In this document: in pieces, positions 1-9,621 of the stretch
Position numbering within the stretch: the first letter of the stretch is position 1
How the letters are laid out: each line of letters begins with the position of its first letter
Origin: Oscillospiraceae bacterium
GTDB lineage: Bacteria > Bacillota > Clostridia > Oscillospirales > Ruminococcaceae
Direction: 5' to 3'
NCBI GenBank assembly: GCA_017887325.1
Contig: JAGHIE010000008.1
Coordinates: 1-64,000, forward strand
Length of the DNA stretch: 64,000 bases
Notes under the pieces: model-generated
Told to the model about the DNA's origin: nothing
Seen by the model: the letters and a program-made list of their open reading frames with translations, nothing else
The model's database searches: none
Translations under genes and position numbers: made by a program

Positions 1-46
1 CTCTAGCGTGACAGGCTAGCGCTCTAACCAACTGAGCTAACGGGCC
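1..46 (-). tRNA. tRNA-Asp(GTC), 3' part outside window
   Basis: On the minus strand the 5' acceptor strand, D-arm and anticodon arm are visible. The anticodon stem CTAGC/GCTAG encloses the loop CTGTCAC, giving anticodon GTC (aspartate). The variable loop, T-arm and 3' acceptor strand lie beyond base 1. It follows tRNA-Val by five bases and is probably in the same transcript. Confidence 0.93.
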
Positions 47-51
47 AAATT

Positions 52-128
52 TGGTGGGAACAACAGGACTCGAACCTGTGACCCTCTGCTTGTAAGGCAG
101 ATGCTCTCCCAGCTGAGCTATGCTCCCA
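52..128 (-). tRNA. tRNA-Val(TAC)
   Basis: A complete cloverleaf on the minus strand: acceptor TGGGAGC pairs with GTTCCCA (one G-T pair), the D-arm GCTC/GAGC and the T-arm with GGTTCGAACC are intact, and the anticodon stem TCTGC/GCAGA encloses CTTACAA, giving anticodon TAC (valine). The terminal CCA is encoded. It is the first gene of a tRNA cluster running off the left edge. Confidence 0.96.
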
Positions 129-163
129 TTAACCTTAGACAACTTATCTCAGGTACGAATGTT

Positions 164-192
164 ATTTTATCACAACAAAATACATTTGTCAA
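164..192 (-). promoter_or_regulatory. Promoter of the tRNA-Val/tRNA-Asp cluster
   Basis: On the minus strand a perfect -35 hexamer TTGACA (187-192) and -10 TAAAAT (164-169) are separated by exactly 17 bases, about 30 bases ahead of the tRNA-Val 5' end. The near-consensus form fits a strong stable-RNA promoter. Confidence 0.75.
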
Positions 193-221
193 CACTTTTT
201 TTCAACTTTTTTTATAAAACA

Positions 222-259
222 AAAATAGCAATTGCAAAATCAAATGCAATTGCTATTTT
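222..259 (-). terminator. Rho-independent terminator of purA
   Basis: An inverted repeat of about 14 bp (222-235 with 245-259) follows the purA stop codon; on the minus strand it ends in a T-rich run. Confidence 0.8.
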
Positions 260-268
260 ATTATAAAA

Positions 269-1543
269 CTATCTTTCTAAGTTTTGTGTTCTAGCTGGAC
301 CTACACCAACCATTTTAATTGGACAACCACATACTTTTTCTAAGTAAGCAATATAGTTTTTACAATCTTGTGGTAATTCATCATAAGATTTACAAGCAGA
401 TAAATCTCCACTAAATCCTTTTACTTCTTCGTAAACTGGTTCTGCACCAATTAATTCTTCAATATCAGCTGGGTATTCTGTTAGAAGAGTACCATCTGGT
501 TTTTTATAAGCAACACAAACTTTTAAAGTTTCAATGCCACTTAATGTATCAAATTTATTTACAGCAAGTGCTGTTAAACCATTAGCTCTTACAGCATGAC
601 GCATAATAACAGCATCAAACCAACCTGTTCTTCTTGGTCTACCAGTTGTTGTACCAAATTCATGACCTCTATTTCTAATTAAGTCACCTAATTCATCAAA
701 TAATTCTGTTGGGAAAGGACCCATACCAACTCTTGTTGTATAAGCTTTAGCAACACCGATGATTTCATCAATAGCGTTAGGACCAATACCAGCACCGATA
801 GCACAACCACCACTAACTGGGTGACTAGAAGTAACATATGGATATGTACCAACATCAATATCTAAAAGTGTACCTTGAGCACCTTCAAATAATACGTTTT
901 TGTTTTCTTTGATAGCTTTATCTGTTAATACAGAAACATCATCAACATATACAGCTAATCTTTTTGCATATTCAACATATTCTTCTATAATAGCGTCAAC
1001 GTCTAAAGCTTCTCCACCATATACAGAAGTTATAATTTTATTTTTTAAAGCACCAACAGCTTTAGCTTTTCTTCTAAAAATATCTTCATGAACTAAGTCA
1101 TATAGACGGATACCACAGCGTTCATATTTATCCATGTAACAAGGACCAATACCTCTACCTGTTGTACCAATTTTAGAACCACCTAAAGCTTGTTCACTTA
1201 AACCGTCAAGTTTTCTGTGCCAAGGCATAATGATATGTGCTCTAGGGTCTATTTTTAAATTTGAACAATCGATACCGCGTTCTTGTAAGCCGTCAATTTC
1301 TCTTAAAATGTCTTGTGGGTCGATAACAACGCCACAACCGATTAAACATTGTGTACCTTTGTATAAAATACCAGATGGAATTAAGTGTAATTTATAAGTT
1401 TCACCATTATTTTCTACTGTATGACCAGCATTGTTTCCACCTTGTGAACGAACTACTACATCTGCTCTTGATGCTAATATGTCGATGATTTTACCTTTAC
1501 CTTCATCGCCCCATTGAACACCAACTACTACTTTTGATGGCAT
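269..1543 (-). CDS. purA: Adenylosuccinate synthetase
   Basis: This 424-residue cytoplasmic enzyme joins IMP and aspartate using GTP to give adenylosuccinate, the first committed step from IMP to AMP. The N-terminus carries the diagnostic loop QWGDEGKGK with its catalytic aspartate, followed by NNAGHT with the catalytic histidine; TTGRGIGP, the SSHPVSGG stretch and a C-terminal NKFD guanine-recognition motif are also present. The length is normal for the family. The ATG at 1543 has a GGGGA ribosome site. It stands alone, with its own promoter and terminator, next to the tRNA cluster. Confidence 0.98.
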   Translation of the reverse strand: MPSKVVVGVQWGDEGKGKIIDILASRADVVVRSQGGNNAGHTVENNGETYKLHLIPSGILYKGTQCLIGCGVVIDPQDILREIDGLQERGIDCSNLKIDPRAHIIMPWHRKLDGLSEQALGGSKIGTTGRGIGPCYMDKYERCGIRLYDLVHEDIFRRKAKAVGALKNKIITSVYGGEALDVDAIIEEYVEYAKRLAVYVDDVSVLTDKAIKENKNVLFEGAQGTLLDIDVGTYPYVTSSHPVSGGCAIGAGIGPNAIDEIIGVAKAYTTRVGMGPFPTELFDELGDLIRNRGHEFGTTTGRPRRTGWFDAVIMRHAVRANGLTALAVNKFDTLSGIETLKVCVAYKKPDGTLLTEYPADIEELIGAEPVYEEVKGFSGDLSACKSYDELPQDCKNYIAYLEKVCGCPIKMVGVGPARTQNLER

Positions 1544-1614
1544 AATTTATTCCCCATTTCTTTTTTGGTAATAATATTCACTAGTTTACTTTCAAGCAAA
1601 CTTTCACAAAGTAT

Positions 1615-1643
1615 ATTATATCAGATATTTTTACCTTATGCAA
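1615..1643 (-). promoter_or_regulatory. Putative purA promoter
   Basis: A perfect -10 TATAAT (1615-1620, minus strand) lies 17 bases from a -35 of TTGCAT (1638-1643). The same TTGCAT-17-TATAAT arrangement recurs ahead of pyrK and the coaX-like gene. It lies about 70 bases ahead of the purA start. No PurR box or riboswitch was recognised. Confidence 0.55.
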
Positions 1644-1722
1644 ATAAAAAATTATAAGAATATTTTTATTAAATTTGATAAAAATACTAATAAAAATTTT
1701 TATTAAAGAAAGGAGCATAAAA

Positions 1723-2166
1723 ATGAACATTACTCCAGAACAATATCAAGAGATGACAAAAATAGCTTCTCCTAATAGTAAATCATATAAAAATATACCT
1801 ATGGCTTTTTTAGTTGGTGGATTAATATGTACTTTAGGACAATTTTTAAATAATCTGTTTATATCATATGGAATATCTACAGAAATAGCAGGAACATTAA
1901 CATCAGTATCTCTTATTTTTTTATCTGCATTACTAACTGGGTTAAATATATACAAAAAAATAGCAAAAGTTGCAGGAGCTGGTACACTAGTCCCAATTAC
2001 TGGTTTTGCTAATAGTGTTGTATCACCTGCTCTAGAATTCAAATCAGAAGGATTAATTTTAGGGTTAGGTGCAAAATTATTTGTAATTTCAGGTCCAGTA
2101 ATAGCATATGGAACACTGGCATCTATATTATACGGAATAATATATTATATTATAAAAATTTTATAA
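1723..2166 (+). CDS. spoVAC: Stage V sporulation protein AC
   Basis: SpoVAC is an integral membrane protein of the spore inner membrane. The SpoVA proteins move dipicolinic acid into the forespore and release it at germination; SpoVAC is reported to act as a mechanosensitive channel. The protein has 147 residues, close to the family size of about 150, with a polar N-terminus and several hydrophobic helices, and the conserved stretch AGAGTLVPITGFANS. The ATG at 1723 was chosen because AAGGAG precedes it at good spacing; an earlier in-frame ATG at 1675 lacks one. An AATACTA hexamer-like element at 1683-1689 resembles a sigma-G -10, but I found no well-spaced -35. Confidence 0.95.
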   Translation: MNITPEQYQEMTKIASPNSKSYKNIPMAFLVGGLICTLGQFLNNLFISYGISTEIAGTLTSVSLIFLSALLTGLNIYKKIAKVAGAGTLVPITGFANSVVSPALEFKSEGLILGLGAKLFVISGPVIAYGTLASILYGIIYYIIKIL

Positions 2167-2177
2167 GGAGTCTTAAT

Positions 2178-3203
2178 ATGTATCTAAAAAACGGAACAAT
2201 TTTATTAAAAGAACCTCCTTCTATACTATCATTTGCATCAGTTGTAGGTAAAAAAGAAGGCGAAGGCCCTCTATCATCTTATTTTGATATCGTGGAATAT
2301 GATACAAAATTTGGAGAAAAAACATGGGAAAAAGCTGAAAGTAAAATGCAACAAATTGCTTCTCAAACTGCTTTAGATAAAGCAAATTTAAAGAAAAAAG
2401 ATATTGATATTATGTTTGCAGGTGACTTATTAAATCAATGTATTGGATCTGGTTACAGTGCAAGAGAGCTAAACATTCCATTTTATGGACTATACGGAGC
2501 TTGTTCAACAATGGCAGAAAGTTTATCTCTTGCAAGTATTTTTGTATCTTTTAATATTGTTAATCGTGCTTTAGCTTTAACTTCATCTCACTTTTGCTCA
2601 GCTGAAAGACAATTTAGACAACCTCTTGAATACGGTGGACAAAGAACTCCAACAGCTCAATGGACAGCAACAGGTTCAGGCGCAATTATTGTAGAAAAAA
2701 ATTGTGGAGCTCCTTATGTTAAAGCTGTAACCATAGGTAAAATTACCGATTTAGGAATAAAGGATATAAGTAATATGGGGGCTGCTATGGCACCATCTGC
2801 GTACAATACTTTAAAATCCTTTTTTGAAGATACCAATTCCAAACCTAATGATTATGACTTAATTTTAACAGGAGATCTAGGTGTAGTTGGCTCAGATTTA
2901 CTTATTCAATTACTATTAAAAGATAATATTGATATAAGTGCTGTTCATAATGATTGTGGTAAAATGCTTTACAACTTAAAAGAACAACAAGTTAACGCTG
3001 GAGGTTCTGGTTGTGGCTGTGGTGCATCTGTACTATGTTCTCTCATTTTAAAACAAATAAAAGATGGTATATTAAAAAATGTATTATTTTTAGGAACTGG
3101 TGCTTTAATGTCAACAACAAGCACACAACAAGGAGAAAGTATTCCTGCAATAGCACATTTAGTTCACATTTCAAACGATAATGTACACATAGAAAGGAGA
3201 TAA
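2178..3203 (+). CDS. spoVAD: Stage V sporulation protein AD
   Basis: SpoVAD is a soluble, thiolase-fold protein on the spore inner membrane that binds dipicolinic acid directly in Bacillus. The 341 residues match the family length. Visible family features are the GLYGACSTMAESL segment, the SSHFCSAERQFR segment, and a glycine-rich C-terminal part containing GGSGCGCG. The start at 2178 follows AAGGAGT. It is 11 bases after spoVAC and 3 bases before spoVAE, so the three are one operon. Confidence 0.97.
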   Translation: MYLKNGTILLKEPPSILSFASVVGKKEGEGPLSSYFDIVEYDTKFGEKTWEKAESKMQQIASQTALDKANLKKKDIDIMFAGDLLNQCIGSGYSARELNIPFYGLYGACSTMAESLSLASIFVSFNIVNRALALTSSHFCSAERQFRQPLEYGGQRTPTAQWTATGSGAIIVEKNCGAPYVKAVTIGKITDLGIKDISNMGAAMAPSAYNTLKSFFEDTNSKPNDYDLILTGDLGVVGSDLLIQLLLKDNIDISAVHNDCGKMLYNLKEQQVNAGGSGCGCGASVLCSLILKQIKDGILKNVLFLGTGALMSTTSTQQGESIPAIAHLVHISNDNVHIERR

Positions 3204-3206
3204 TCT

Positions 3207-3560
3207 ATGGAATATTTATGGGCATTTATTGTAGGTGGTATTTTATGTGCTATAGGTCAAATACTAATTGATTATACTAAACTAACACCTGCTAGAATTT
3301 TAGTAACATATGTTGTACTTGGAGTATTTTTAGGTGGCATAGGTATATATAAACCTCTAATAGATTTTGCTGGTGCAGGAGCAACAGTTCCTTTAACTGG
3401 ATTTGGTTATCTTCTTTCAAAAGGTGTAAAAGAAGCCGTAAATGAACATGGTTTAATAGGTGCTTTAATGGGAGGCTTAACAGCATCTAGTGCAGGAATA
3501 GCAGCAGCTATATTTTTTGGATTTATAATAGGAATAATATTTAAACCAAAAGACAAATAA
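3207..3560 (+). CDS. spoVAE: Stage V sporulation protein AE (SpoVAEb type)
   Basis: A 117-residue membrane protein with about four hydrophobic helices, the third member of the dipicolinate channel complex. It shares with SpoVAC the motif AGAGATVPLTGFG, as expected for these related subunits. Its ribosome site AAAGGAG lies within the end of spoVAD, indicating translational coupling. The C-D-E set without spoVAA, AB or AF is the minimal arrangement known from clostridia. Confidence 0.95.
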   Translation: MEYLWAFIVGGILCAIGQILIDYTKLTPARILVTYVVLGVFLGGIGIYKPLIDFAGAGATVPLTGFGYLLSKGVKEAVNEHGLIGALMGGLTASSAGIAAAIFFGFIIGIIFKPKDK

Positions 3561-3590
3561 AAAAGTGGTATCATAAGATACCACTTTTTT
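3561..3590. terminator. Bidirectional terminator between spoVAE and the ABC transporter gene
   Basis: A 12-bp stem (AAAAGTGGTATC and its complement) with a short loop and T-runs on both strands separates two convergent genes. Confidence 0.9.
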
Positions 3591-3591
3591 A

Positions 3592-5946
3592 TTATTGACT
3601 TCTTAAAGCTTCTACTGCGTCTTTTTTAGCTGCCATTTTTGCAGGTATATGTCCACCTAACATAGTTAATACTGTACTTATTAAAACCAACAAAATAGCA
3701 TGAATAGGATTTAGATTTGATGCTCCTTTAAGTTCTGTCATACTATAAATAATACTATTTATAGGGAATGTTAATCCCCAAGCTATTACAACACCCAATA
3801 CGCCTGAAAATACACCTAAAATACAAGTTTCAGCATCAAATACTCTTGATATATCTTTTTTCCTTGCTCCCAAAGCTTTTAAGATACCTATTTCTTTAGT
3901 TCTTTCTAAAACAGATGTATATGTTATTATACAAATCATAATCAAACTAACAACTAAAGAAACTCCTGCAAAGGCAATTAAAACAATTGTAATACCATTC
4001 ATTATTCCAGATGTCATCTCAGACATAGTACCAGCTAAATCAGAATATACAATTTTATCCTCATCAGATTTTTGATCATTATAGTCATCTAAATAATCTA
4101 ATACTAACTCTTTATTATCAAAACTATTAGGATAAACCATTATCATATATGGAGTAGAATTTCCTCCTAAATATGACATAAATTGTTCTTTTTCATTTTC
4201 TTTAAAAACTTCCATGTTTATTACATTTTTATCAGAATTTCTTTGAGCTTCAACTATCTCAGAATTTTGAGCACTTTCAATTACCATTTCTGATAACTCA
4301 TCACTATAAGCAATACCATTTGCAAGCATTCCCATACTAACATCTTTTTTAGGTCTTACAACTCCAACAATTTGAACTTCTATGTTACCATCTTTATTAT
4401 ACATTTCTTGATAGTTATCGTTAGGAACAAAATTCCCATAAGGAGTTTTTTGATAAAAATTATCATTGCTTATAATTTTAAATTTAGTGCCTATTATATC
4501 TTCAAATTTTATACTTTCTACATTTTCTGTTTCAAATCCTAAATTTTTCAAAACGGTCAAGTCTGTTCTATTTTTATCATCTATAACTAATACTAAATCT
4601 ATTTTTTCACTAGGATATTCACCAGCTAAAATATCATAATTTTCTTTTAAGTAATCTTTACCATTATCTTGTAAACTTTTAGGATAGGAAGAAATACCCA
4701 TAGAACTCATATTTACAGAACCAGACATTTTTTCCATATTATCTTGTACATTATTCATTTTTACTGGAACAATTTGTCCGTTTACATCTCTTAACATATT
4801 CATCTGTACAATTCTTGAAACACCAATGCTATCACAAATTTCTGGATTAATATTATATAGATAATCCATATACTCTTGTGTAAAAACATTTGTATGCATA
4901 ACATTATAGTCAGCTGGGTCATATAGATAAATCTTATCAGAATTAGCATATTCTTCCGTTCCAACTTCAAACTTCTTTTGTTCTTCCATAATCTTATTCA
5001 TAGTTTCCATATCCATTTGTGCAGTTGTTTGCGACATTATAATTGGAAACTCTGCCATTGTTTCTTTTTGGAATAAATCAATTTGTTTTTGAAACCCTGT
5101 TGATAAACTTAAAATTACAGCTATGCCTATAATACCAATACTTGATGCAAATGCAGTTAAAAAAGTTCTACCTTTTTTAGTCTTTATATTATTAAAAGAT
5201 AATTTTAATGCTGTAAAAAAGCTCATACTTGTTTTTTTCAAACTGAAGTTTGTATCTTTCATTTCTTCGTGATATTCATTACTATCCGAAATAATTTTAC
5301 CATCTTGAAACCTTATTATTCTATCAGCATATTGCTCTGCCAGTTCTGGATTATGTGTTACCATAATAACCAATCTATCTTTAGAAACTTTTTTTATTAA
5401 ATCCATAATTTGTACACTTGTAGTAGTATCTAAAGCACCTGTTGGTTCATCGCACAACAAAATCTCAGGATCATTAGCCAACGCTCTAGCAATGGCAACT
5501 CTCTGCATTTGTCCACCAGACAATTGATTTGGTTTTTTATGCAAATGGTCTTTAAGCCCAACTTCTTCTAAGACTTCTAACGCTCTTTTATGTTTTTCAT
5601 GTGCAGACACACCACTTAAAGTCATACCCATTTCAACATTGTCAACAATACTCAAATGTGTTATTAAGTTATAACTTTGAAACACAAATCCTACCGAATT
5701 ATTTCTATAAGCGTCCCAATCCTTTTCCTTAAAATCTTTTGTTCTTTTACCTTTTATGATCAAATCTCCAGAATCATATCTGTCTAAACCACCAATTATA
5801 TTAAGACAAGTTGTCTTTCCCGAACCACTAGTTCCTAAAATAGCTACAAATTCTTTTTCTCTAAATGTAACACTAATATCATCTAAAGCTTTTGTTTGTA
5901 TGTCCCCTACGGTATAAGTCTTTTTAATATTTTTTAACTGTAACAT
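3592..5946 (-). CDS. ABC transporter with fused ATPase and FtsX-like permease (MacB type)
   Basis: A 784-residue single-chain ABC protein. Residues about 1-225 form the ATPase, with Walker A GTSGSGKT, signature LSGGQMQR and Walker B ILLCDEPTGALD. After a linker comes a helix near 250, a large extracytoplasmic region (about 280-650), and three C-terminal helices of the FtsX/MacB permease fold, including the typical ERTKEIGILKALGA segment. Such proteins act as mechanotransducing exporters or in cell-envelope functions rather than import. It stands alone; no two-component system of the bacitracin type lies beside it, so the substrate is unknown. Confidence 0.92.
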   Translation of the reverse strand: MLQLKNIKKTYTVGDIQTKALDDISVTFREKEFVAILGTSGSGKTTCLNIIGGLDRYDSGDLIIKGKRTKDFKEKDWDAYRNNSVGFVFQSYNLITHLSIVDNVEMGMTLSGVSAHEKHKRALEVLEEVGLKDHLHKKPNQLSGGQMQRVAIARALANDPEILLCDEPTGALDTTTSVQIMDLIKKVSKDRLVIMVTHNPELAEQYADRIIRFQDGKIISDSNEYHEEMKDTNFSLKKTSMSFFTALKLSFNNIKTKKGRTFLTAFASSIGIIGIAVILSLSTGFQKQIDLFQKETMAEFPIIMSQTTAQMDMETMNKIMEEQKKFEVGTEEYANSDKIYLYDPADYNVMHTNVFTQEYMDYLYNINPEICDSIGVSRIVQMNMLRDVNGQIVPVKMNNVQDNMEKMSGSVNMSSMGISSYPKSLQDNGKDYLKENYDILAGEYPSEKIDLVLVIDDKNRTDLTVLKNLGFETENVESIKFEDIIGTKFKIISNDNFYQKTPYGNFVPNDNYQEMYNKDGNIEVQIVGVVRPKKDVSMGMLANGIAYSDELSEMVIESAQNSEIVEAQRNSDKNVINMEVFKENEKEQFMSYLGGNSTPYMIMVYPNSFDNKELVLDYLDDYNDQKSDEDKIVYSDLAGTMSEMTSGIMNGITIVLIAFAGVSLVVSLIMICIITYTSVLERTKEIGILKALGARKKDISRVFDAETCILGVFSGVLGVVIAWGLTFPINSIIYSMTELKGASNLNPIHAILLVLISTVLTMLGGHIPAKMAAKKDAVEALRSQ

Positions 5947-6041
5947 TATTTTCTCCTTTTTAATTAAAATAAAATAAATAATTTCTATTATATTATGTTC
6001 AATTTTATAGTTTATAAGTTATCAACATATGAATTTTCTAT

Positions 6042-6080
6042 AAAAAAATATGGTGTTGAACTAAAAATTCAACACCATAT
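6042..6080 (-). terminator. Terminator of the phosphohexomutase gene
   Basis: A 13-bp inverted repeat (6048-6060 with 6068-6080) is followed on the minus strand by seven T residues. Confidence 0.9.
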
Positions 6081-6089
6081 AAAATAACT

Positions 6090-7799
6090 CTATTTTAATA
6101 AGTTTTTACAATCATCTGATAAAGTTGTTACTATTTCTTTAGCTTTATCTAAAGTTGAAGCTGTTGCAGAATAGTAAAGTTTAATTTTTGGTTCTGTACC
6201 AGATGGTCTGATGATTAATTTACAGTTACCATCTAAGTAGAATTCTAATATATCAGATACAGGTAAATCAGTTGTTACTTCTTCACCATTGATTACACCT
6301 TTAGAAGAAATGTAGTCCATTAAACCTACCACATTTAATCCACCTATTGTTTTTGGAGGATTATTTCTTAAAGTGTTCATGATATTTTTCATTTGTTTTG
6401 TACCTTCAGAACCTTCATATGTGAAAGTATCTAAAGAGTTAATGAAGTATCCATGTTCTTCATATAATTCATTTAATACATCAATTAAAGTTTTTCCTTG
6501 AGCTGTGTAATAAGCTGTCATTTCACAAATTAACATACTTGCATTAACAGCATCTTTATCTCTAACATAACCACTTGATAAATAACCATAGCTTTCTTCA
6601 AAACCAAAGATATATCTATCAGCTTCGCCATCTTTTTCTAATAAAGCAATTTGTTCACCGATAAATTTAAAACCAGTTAAAACATTTCTTAATTCAATAC
6701 CATATTTTTTAGCAACACTTGCAGCCATTTCAGTTGTAACTATAGTTTTTACTGCAACTGGATTTTTTGGTAAAGTGCCATTAGCAATTCTTTGTTTAGC
6801 AATGAAGTCTAAAAGTAAAACACCAACTTCGTTACCTGTTAATAATTCATATTTACCATTATGTTTTACAGCAATACCAACTCTGTCACAGTCAGGGTCA
6901 GTAGCAAGTAACATATCAGCATCAACTTTTTCACTTAATTCTAAACCTTTTTGTAATGCTTCTCTAATTTCTGGGTTTGGATAAGGACAAGTTGGGAAGT
7001 TTCCATCAGGTTTTTCTTGTTCTGGAACTATTGTTACATTTTTAACTCCAATTTTTTCTAAAATTTCTGTAACACACATTAAACCAGCGCCATTTAAAGG
7101 TGTGTAAACTAATTTTAAGTTTTCTGAAGATACATTAGTAACTCTACAAGCTAAAACATGATTTAAGAATGAATCTACAACTTCTCTAGATATTAATTTA
7201 ATAGTACCATTTTTAATAGCTTCATCATAATCTGCAACTTTTACAGAGTTGAATGGGTCAACTTTTTCGATGCAAGATAAAACTTCTTCAGCCATTTCTA
7301 AAGTAATTTGACAACCGTCATTTCCATAAACTTTATAACCATTATATTTAGCTGGGTTATGGCTAGCTGTTACACAAATACCAGCATCACATTTTAATTC
7401 TCTAACTGCAAAAGATAGAGATGGTGTTGGCATAAGTTGTGGATATAAATGAACTGTAATGCCATTACCTGCTAAAACTCTTGCAGATTCTCTAGCAAAT
7501 ACATCAGATTTAATTCTACTATCATGTGCAATAGCAACAGATAGATTTTCTTTACCTGTTGATAATAAATAGTTTGCTAACCCTTGAGTAGCTTTTCTTA
7601 TTGTATAGATATTCATACGGTTGGTACCAGCGCCTATAACACCTCTTAAACCACCTGTACCGAATTCTAAGTTACGATAAAATCTATCTTCTATTTCTTT
7701 TTCAGAATTTGGTGCTTTTAAACTATTTAGTTCTTCCACGATATCTTTATCTTCTACCGCTAAGTCGCACCAACGACTATATTCTTGCATAATTTCCAC
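6090..7799 (-). CDS. Phosphoglucomutase/phosphomannomutase (alpha-D-phosphohexomutase)
   Basis: A 569-residue cytoplasmic enzyme interconverting hexose 1- and 6-phosphates, feeding glycogen, nucleotide-sugar and cell-wall synthesis. The catalytic phosphoserine loop TASHNPAKYNGYK has its serine near residue 146; the metal loop DPDCDRVG, the sugar-binding loop GFEESYGY and the phosphate-binding RPSGTEPKIK are all present. Length and the N-terminal NLEFGTGGLRG match the long bacterial PgcA-type branch. The start is a GTG at 7799 with GAGGTGA seven bases upstream; the ATG three codons in lacks good spacing. It could also isomerise galactose 1-phosphate products indirectly after epimerisation (inference). 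Confidence 0.95.
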   Translation of the reverse strand: MEIMQEYSRWCDLAVEDKDIVEELNSLKAPNSEKEIEDRFYRNLEFGTGGLRGVIGAGTNRMNIYTIRKATQGLANYLLSTGKENLSVAIAHDSRIKSDVFARESARVLAGNGITVHLYPQLMPTPSLSFAVRELKCDAGICVTASHNPAKYNGYKVYGNDGCQITLEMAEEVLSCIEKVDPFNSVKVADYDEAIKNGTIKLISREVVDSFLNHVLACRVTNVSSENLKLVYTPLNGAGLMCVTEILEKIGVKNVTIVPEQEKPDGNFPTCPYPNPEIREALQKGLELSEKVDADMLLATDPDCDRVGIAVKHNGKYELLTGNEVGVLLLDFIAKQRIANGTLPKNPVAVKTIVTTEMAASVAKKYGIELRNVLTGFKFIGEQIALLEKDGEADRYIFGFEESYGYLSSGYVRDKDAVNASMLICEMTAYYTAQGKTLIDVLNELYEEHGYFINSLDTFTYEGSEGTKQMKNIMNTLRNNPPKTIGGLNVVGLMDYISSKGVINGEEVTTDLPVSDILEFYLDGNCKLIIRPSGTEPKIKLYYSATASTLDKAKEIVTTLSDDCKNLLK

Positions 7800-7848
7800 A
7801 ATAATTCACCTCATAAATTAATTAATATTAATATAATATTACTATTTA

Positions 7849-7877
7849 ATTATACTAAATATTACTCATAAAATCAA
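7849..7877 (-). promoter_or_regulatory. Promoter of the phosphohexomutase gene
   Basis: Minus-strand -35 TTGATT (7872-7877), 17-base spacer, -10 TATAAT (7849-7854), about 50 bases ahead of the GTG start. Confidence 0.65.
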
Positions 7878-7921
7878 CTAAATATTGTACAATAATCATT
7901 ATTTACATAAAAATTACGATT

Positions 7922-8713
7922 TTAGATAACTAAAAATTTAACCAAATTATAGATATTAATAATAATTATAATTATCATCAATACAAGAAAAGCTTTTTGA
8001 ACTCCTTTTGAGTTTAATTTAGAAGTTATATAACTTCCAATTAACGCACCTGATACACCACCAACACACATTAAAACAAGTGTTGTTATATTAAAATCAG
8101 GTATAGAATTTGTAACAAAAGAGCTTATTAAACTTGTTAATTGTGAAAAGAAAATAATATATAATGAGTTCTTAGCTGCAGTTTTAACATCCATTGAGAA
8201 TAATAAATATAAAACTGCTAAATTAATAGGACCTCCTCCTATTCCTAGGAAAGATGATAATAATCCCAAAGTTAAACCAATAATAAAACACAATGCAAAA
8301 TTAGTAATTCTATAAGATTTAACAGCTTCTTTTTTTATTACATATATAAAAACGCCTACTGTCATTATAATTAGCAATAAAGCTTGTACAGCTCCTACTA
8401 AATTATCATTACCCAATATAACTTTTGTTTTTTCAAATATATTTTTACCTAAAACTCCACCAAGTGCAGAACCAACTGCTAAAAAAGTACTTATTTTAAA
8501 GTCTAATTTTATATTAGTTTTTCTACTTCTTATCAATGATACAGTTGACATAGTTAATACAGTACAACCAGATAAAAAACTAATAACACTTACACTCAAC
8601 AAACCTGTCATATCTAAAACTGGTTTAATTATTACTCCTCCACCTATTCCTGTAATAGAACCTATAGTAGAAGATAAAATACTAATTATAAAAGATAAAA
8701 TATCAATAAACAT
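7922..8713 (-). CDS. TauE/SafE family permease (sulfite/sulfonate exporter type)
   Basis: A 263-residue polytopic membrane protein with about eight hydrophobic helices in two halves. Each half carries the family's glycine-rich motif: GSITGIGGGVIIKP near the N-terminus and SSFLGIGGGPINL in the second half. Members are implicated in moving sulfite, sulfoacetate and other sulfur-containing anions across the membrane; exact substrates are seldom known. It begins three bases after the AraC-type regulator gene, whose end supplies its AAGGAG ribosome site. Divergence from a sulfatase gene suggests a role in sulfur-anion efflux. Confidence 0.9.
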   Translation of the reverse strand: MFIDILSFIISILSSTIGSITGIGGGVIIKPVLDMTGLLSVSVISFLSGCTVLTMSTVSLIRSRKTNIKLDFKISTFLAVGSALGGVLGKNIFEKTKVILGNDNLVGAVQALLLIIMTVGVFIYVIKKEAVKSYRITNFALCFIIGLTLGLLSSFLGIGGGPINLAVLYLLFSMDVKTAAKNSLYIIFFSQLTSLISSFVTNSIPDFNITTLVLMCVGGVSGALIGSYITSKLNSKGVQKAFLVLMIIIIIINIYNLVKFLVI

Positions 8714-8716
8714 AAC

Positions 8717-9562
8717 TTACTCCTTATTTTTATATGTTCTGGGTGATTTACCTATTATTTTTTTAAATATTCTAGAAAAGTAATTATAATCATCATACCC
8801 TACAATACTTGCAACCTCCATTACACTCTGACCATTTTCCAAATAAGTTATAGCCCTTGTACACCTTAAAGTATTTACATAAGATAATATTGTTTCTCCT
8901 GTATATTTTTTAAACAATCTAGTCAGATGCTCTTGAGTAATATGTAATTTTTTTGCAATGTCATTTACACAAATTTTTTTATCTAAATTTCTGTGTATAT
9001 ACATCAAAGTTTCTTTCATATATTGTAAAGACTGATTTTCTAAAATATTTTTACTGTCATATGTTTTGTTCGCTCTTTGTAATAACAAAGATATAATTAT
9101 TAACGAATATCCCTTTACTGATAATTCATATCCTATATTTTTATTTTCAAATTGACTTATCATAGATTTAAAAATATCCATTAATTCTTTATCTTGACTA
9201 ATTTTCAAATCTATTCCTGAATTAATAATAGAAAATAAATATTTTTCTTCGTCAAAAGTTGCAGTTTCATTTAATAATCCACCTAAATCAAATTGAACAA
9301 TATAGTGTTTTGTATTATCTAAAAACTCCATTCCTCTGTGCGGTTCACACCAATTCACAAATCCTATATCATCTTTATATAGCCATTCATATCTACCGTT
9401 ACAATGGAGCTTAACACCACCACTATAAACAACATAAAATTCCAACATTTCATGCCAATGAAACTGACAACCTCTAGCATTACTATTATTATTGTTTTCT
9501 TTTATTCTAACTGGAAAATTATTGTTGTTTATTGATATGTTTTCGTGAATAGGAATTATCAT
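8717..9562 (-). CDS. AraC family transcriptional regulator (sulfatase-linked)
   Basis: A 281-residue regulator. The N-terminal half is a cupin-like sensor domain (HWHEMLEFYVVYSGG stretch near residues 35-50); the last 100 residues hold two helix-turn-helix motifs, ending in the AraC signature with VASIVGYDDYNYFSRIFKK. It is transcribed with the TauE/SafE gene and divergently from the sulfatase at 9699, so the likely target is the 136-base intergenic region, where a perfect palindrome lies (9622-9633). The inducer is unknown. Confidence 0.92.
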   Translation of the reverse strand: MIIPIHENISINNNNFPVRIKENNNNSNARGCQFHWHEMLEFYVVYSGGVKLHCNGRYEWLYKDDIGFVNWCEPHRGMEFLDNTKHYIVQFDLGGLLNETATFDEEKYLFSIINSGIDLKISQDKELMDIFKSMISQFENKNIGYELSVKGYSLIIISLLLQRANKTYDSKNILENQSLQYMKETLMYIHRNLDKKICVNDIAKKLHITQEHLTRLFKKYTGETILSYVNTLRCTRAITYLENGQSVMEVASIVGYDDYNYFSRIFKKIIGKSPRTYKNKE

Positions 9563-9621
9563 ATAACACCACCTTTACAATATCAAATTTGTGCTAATTT
9601 AATTTCTAAATAATTCTTTTT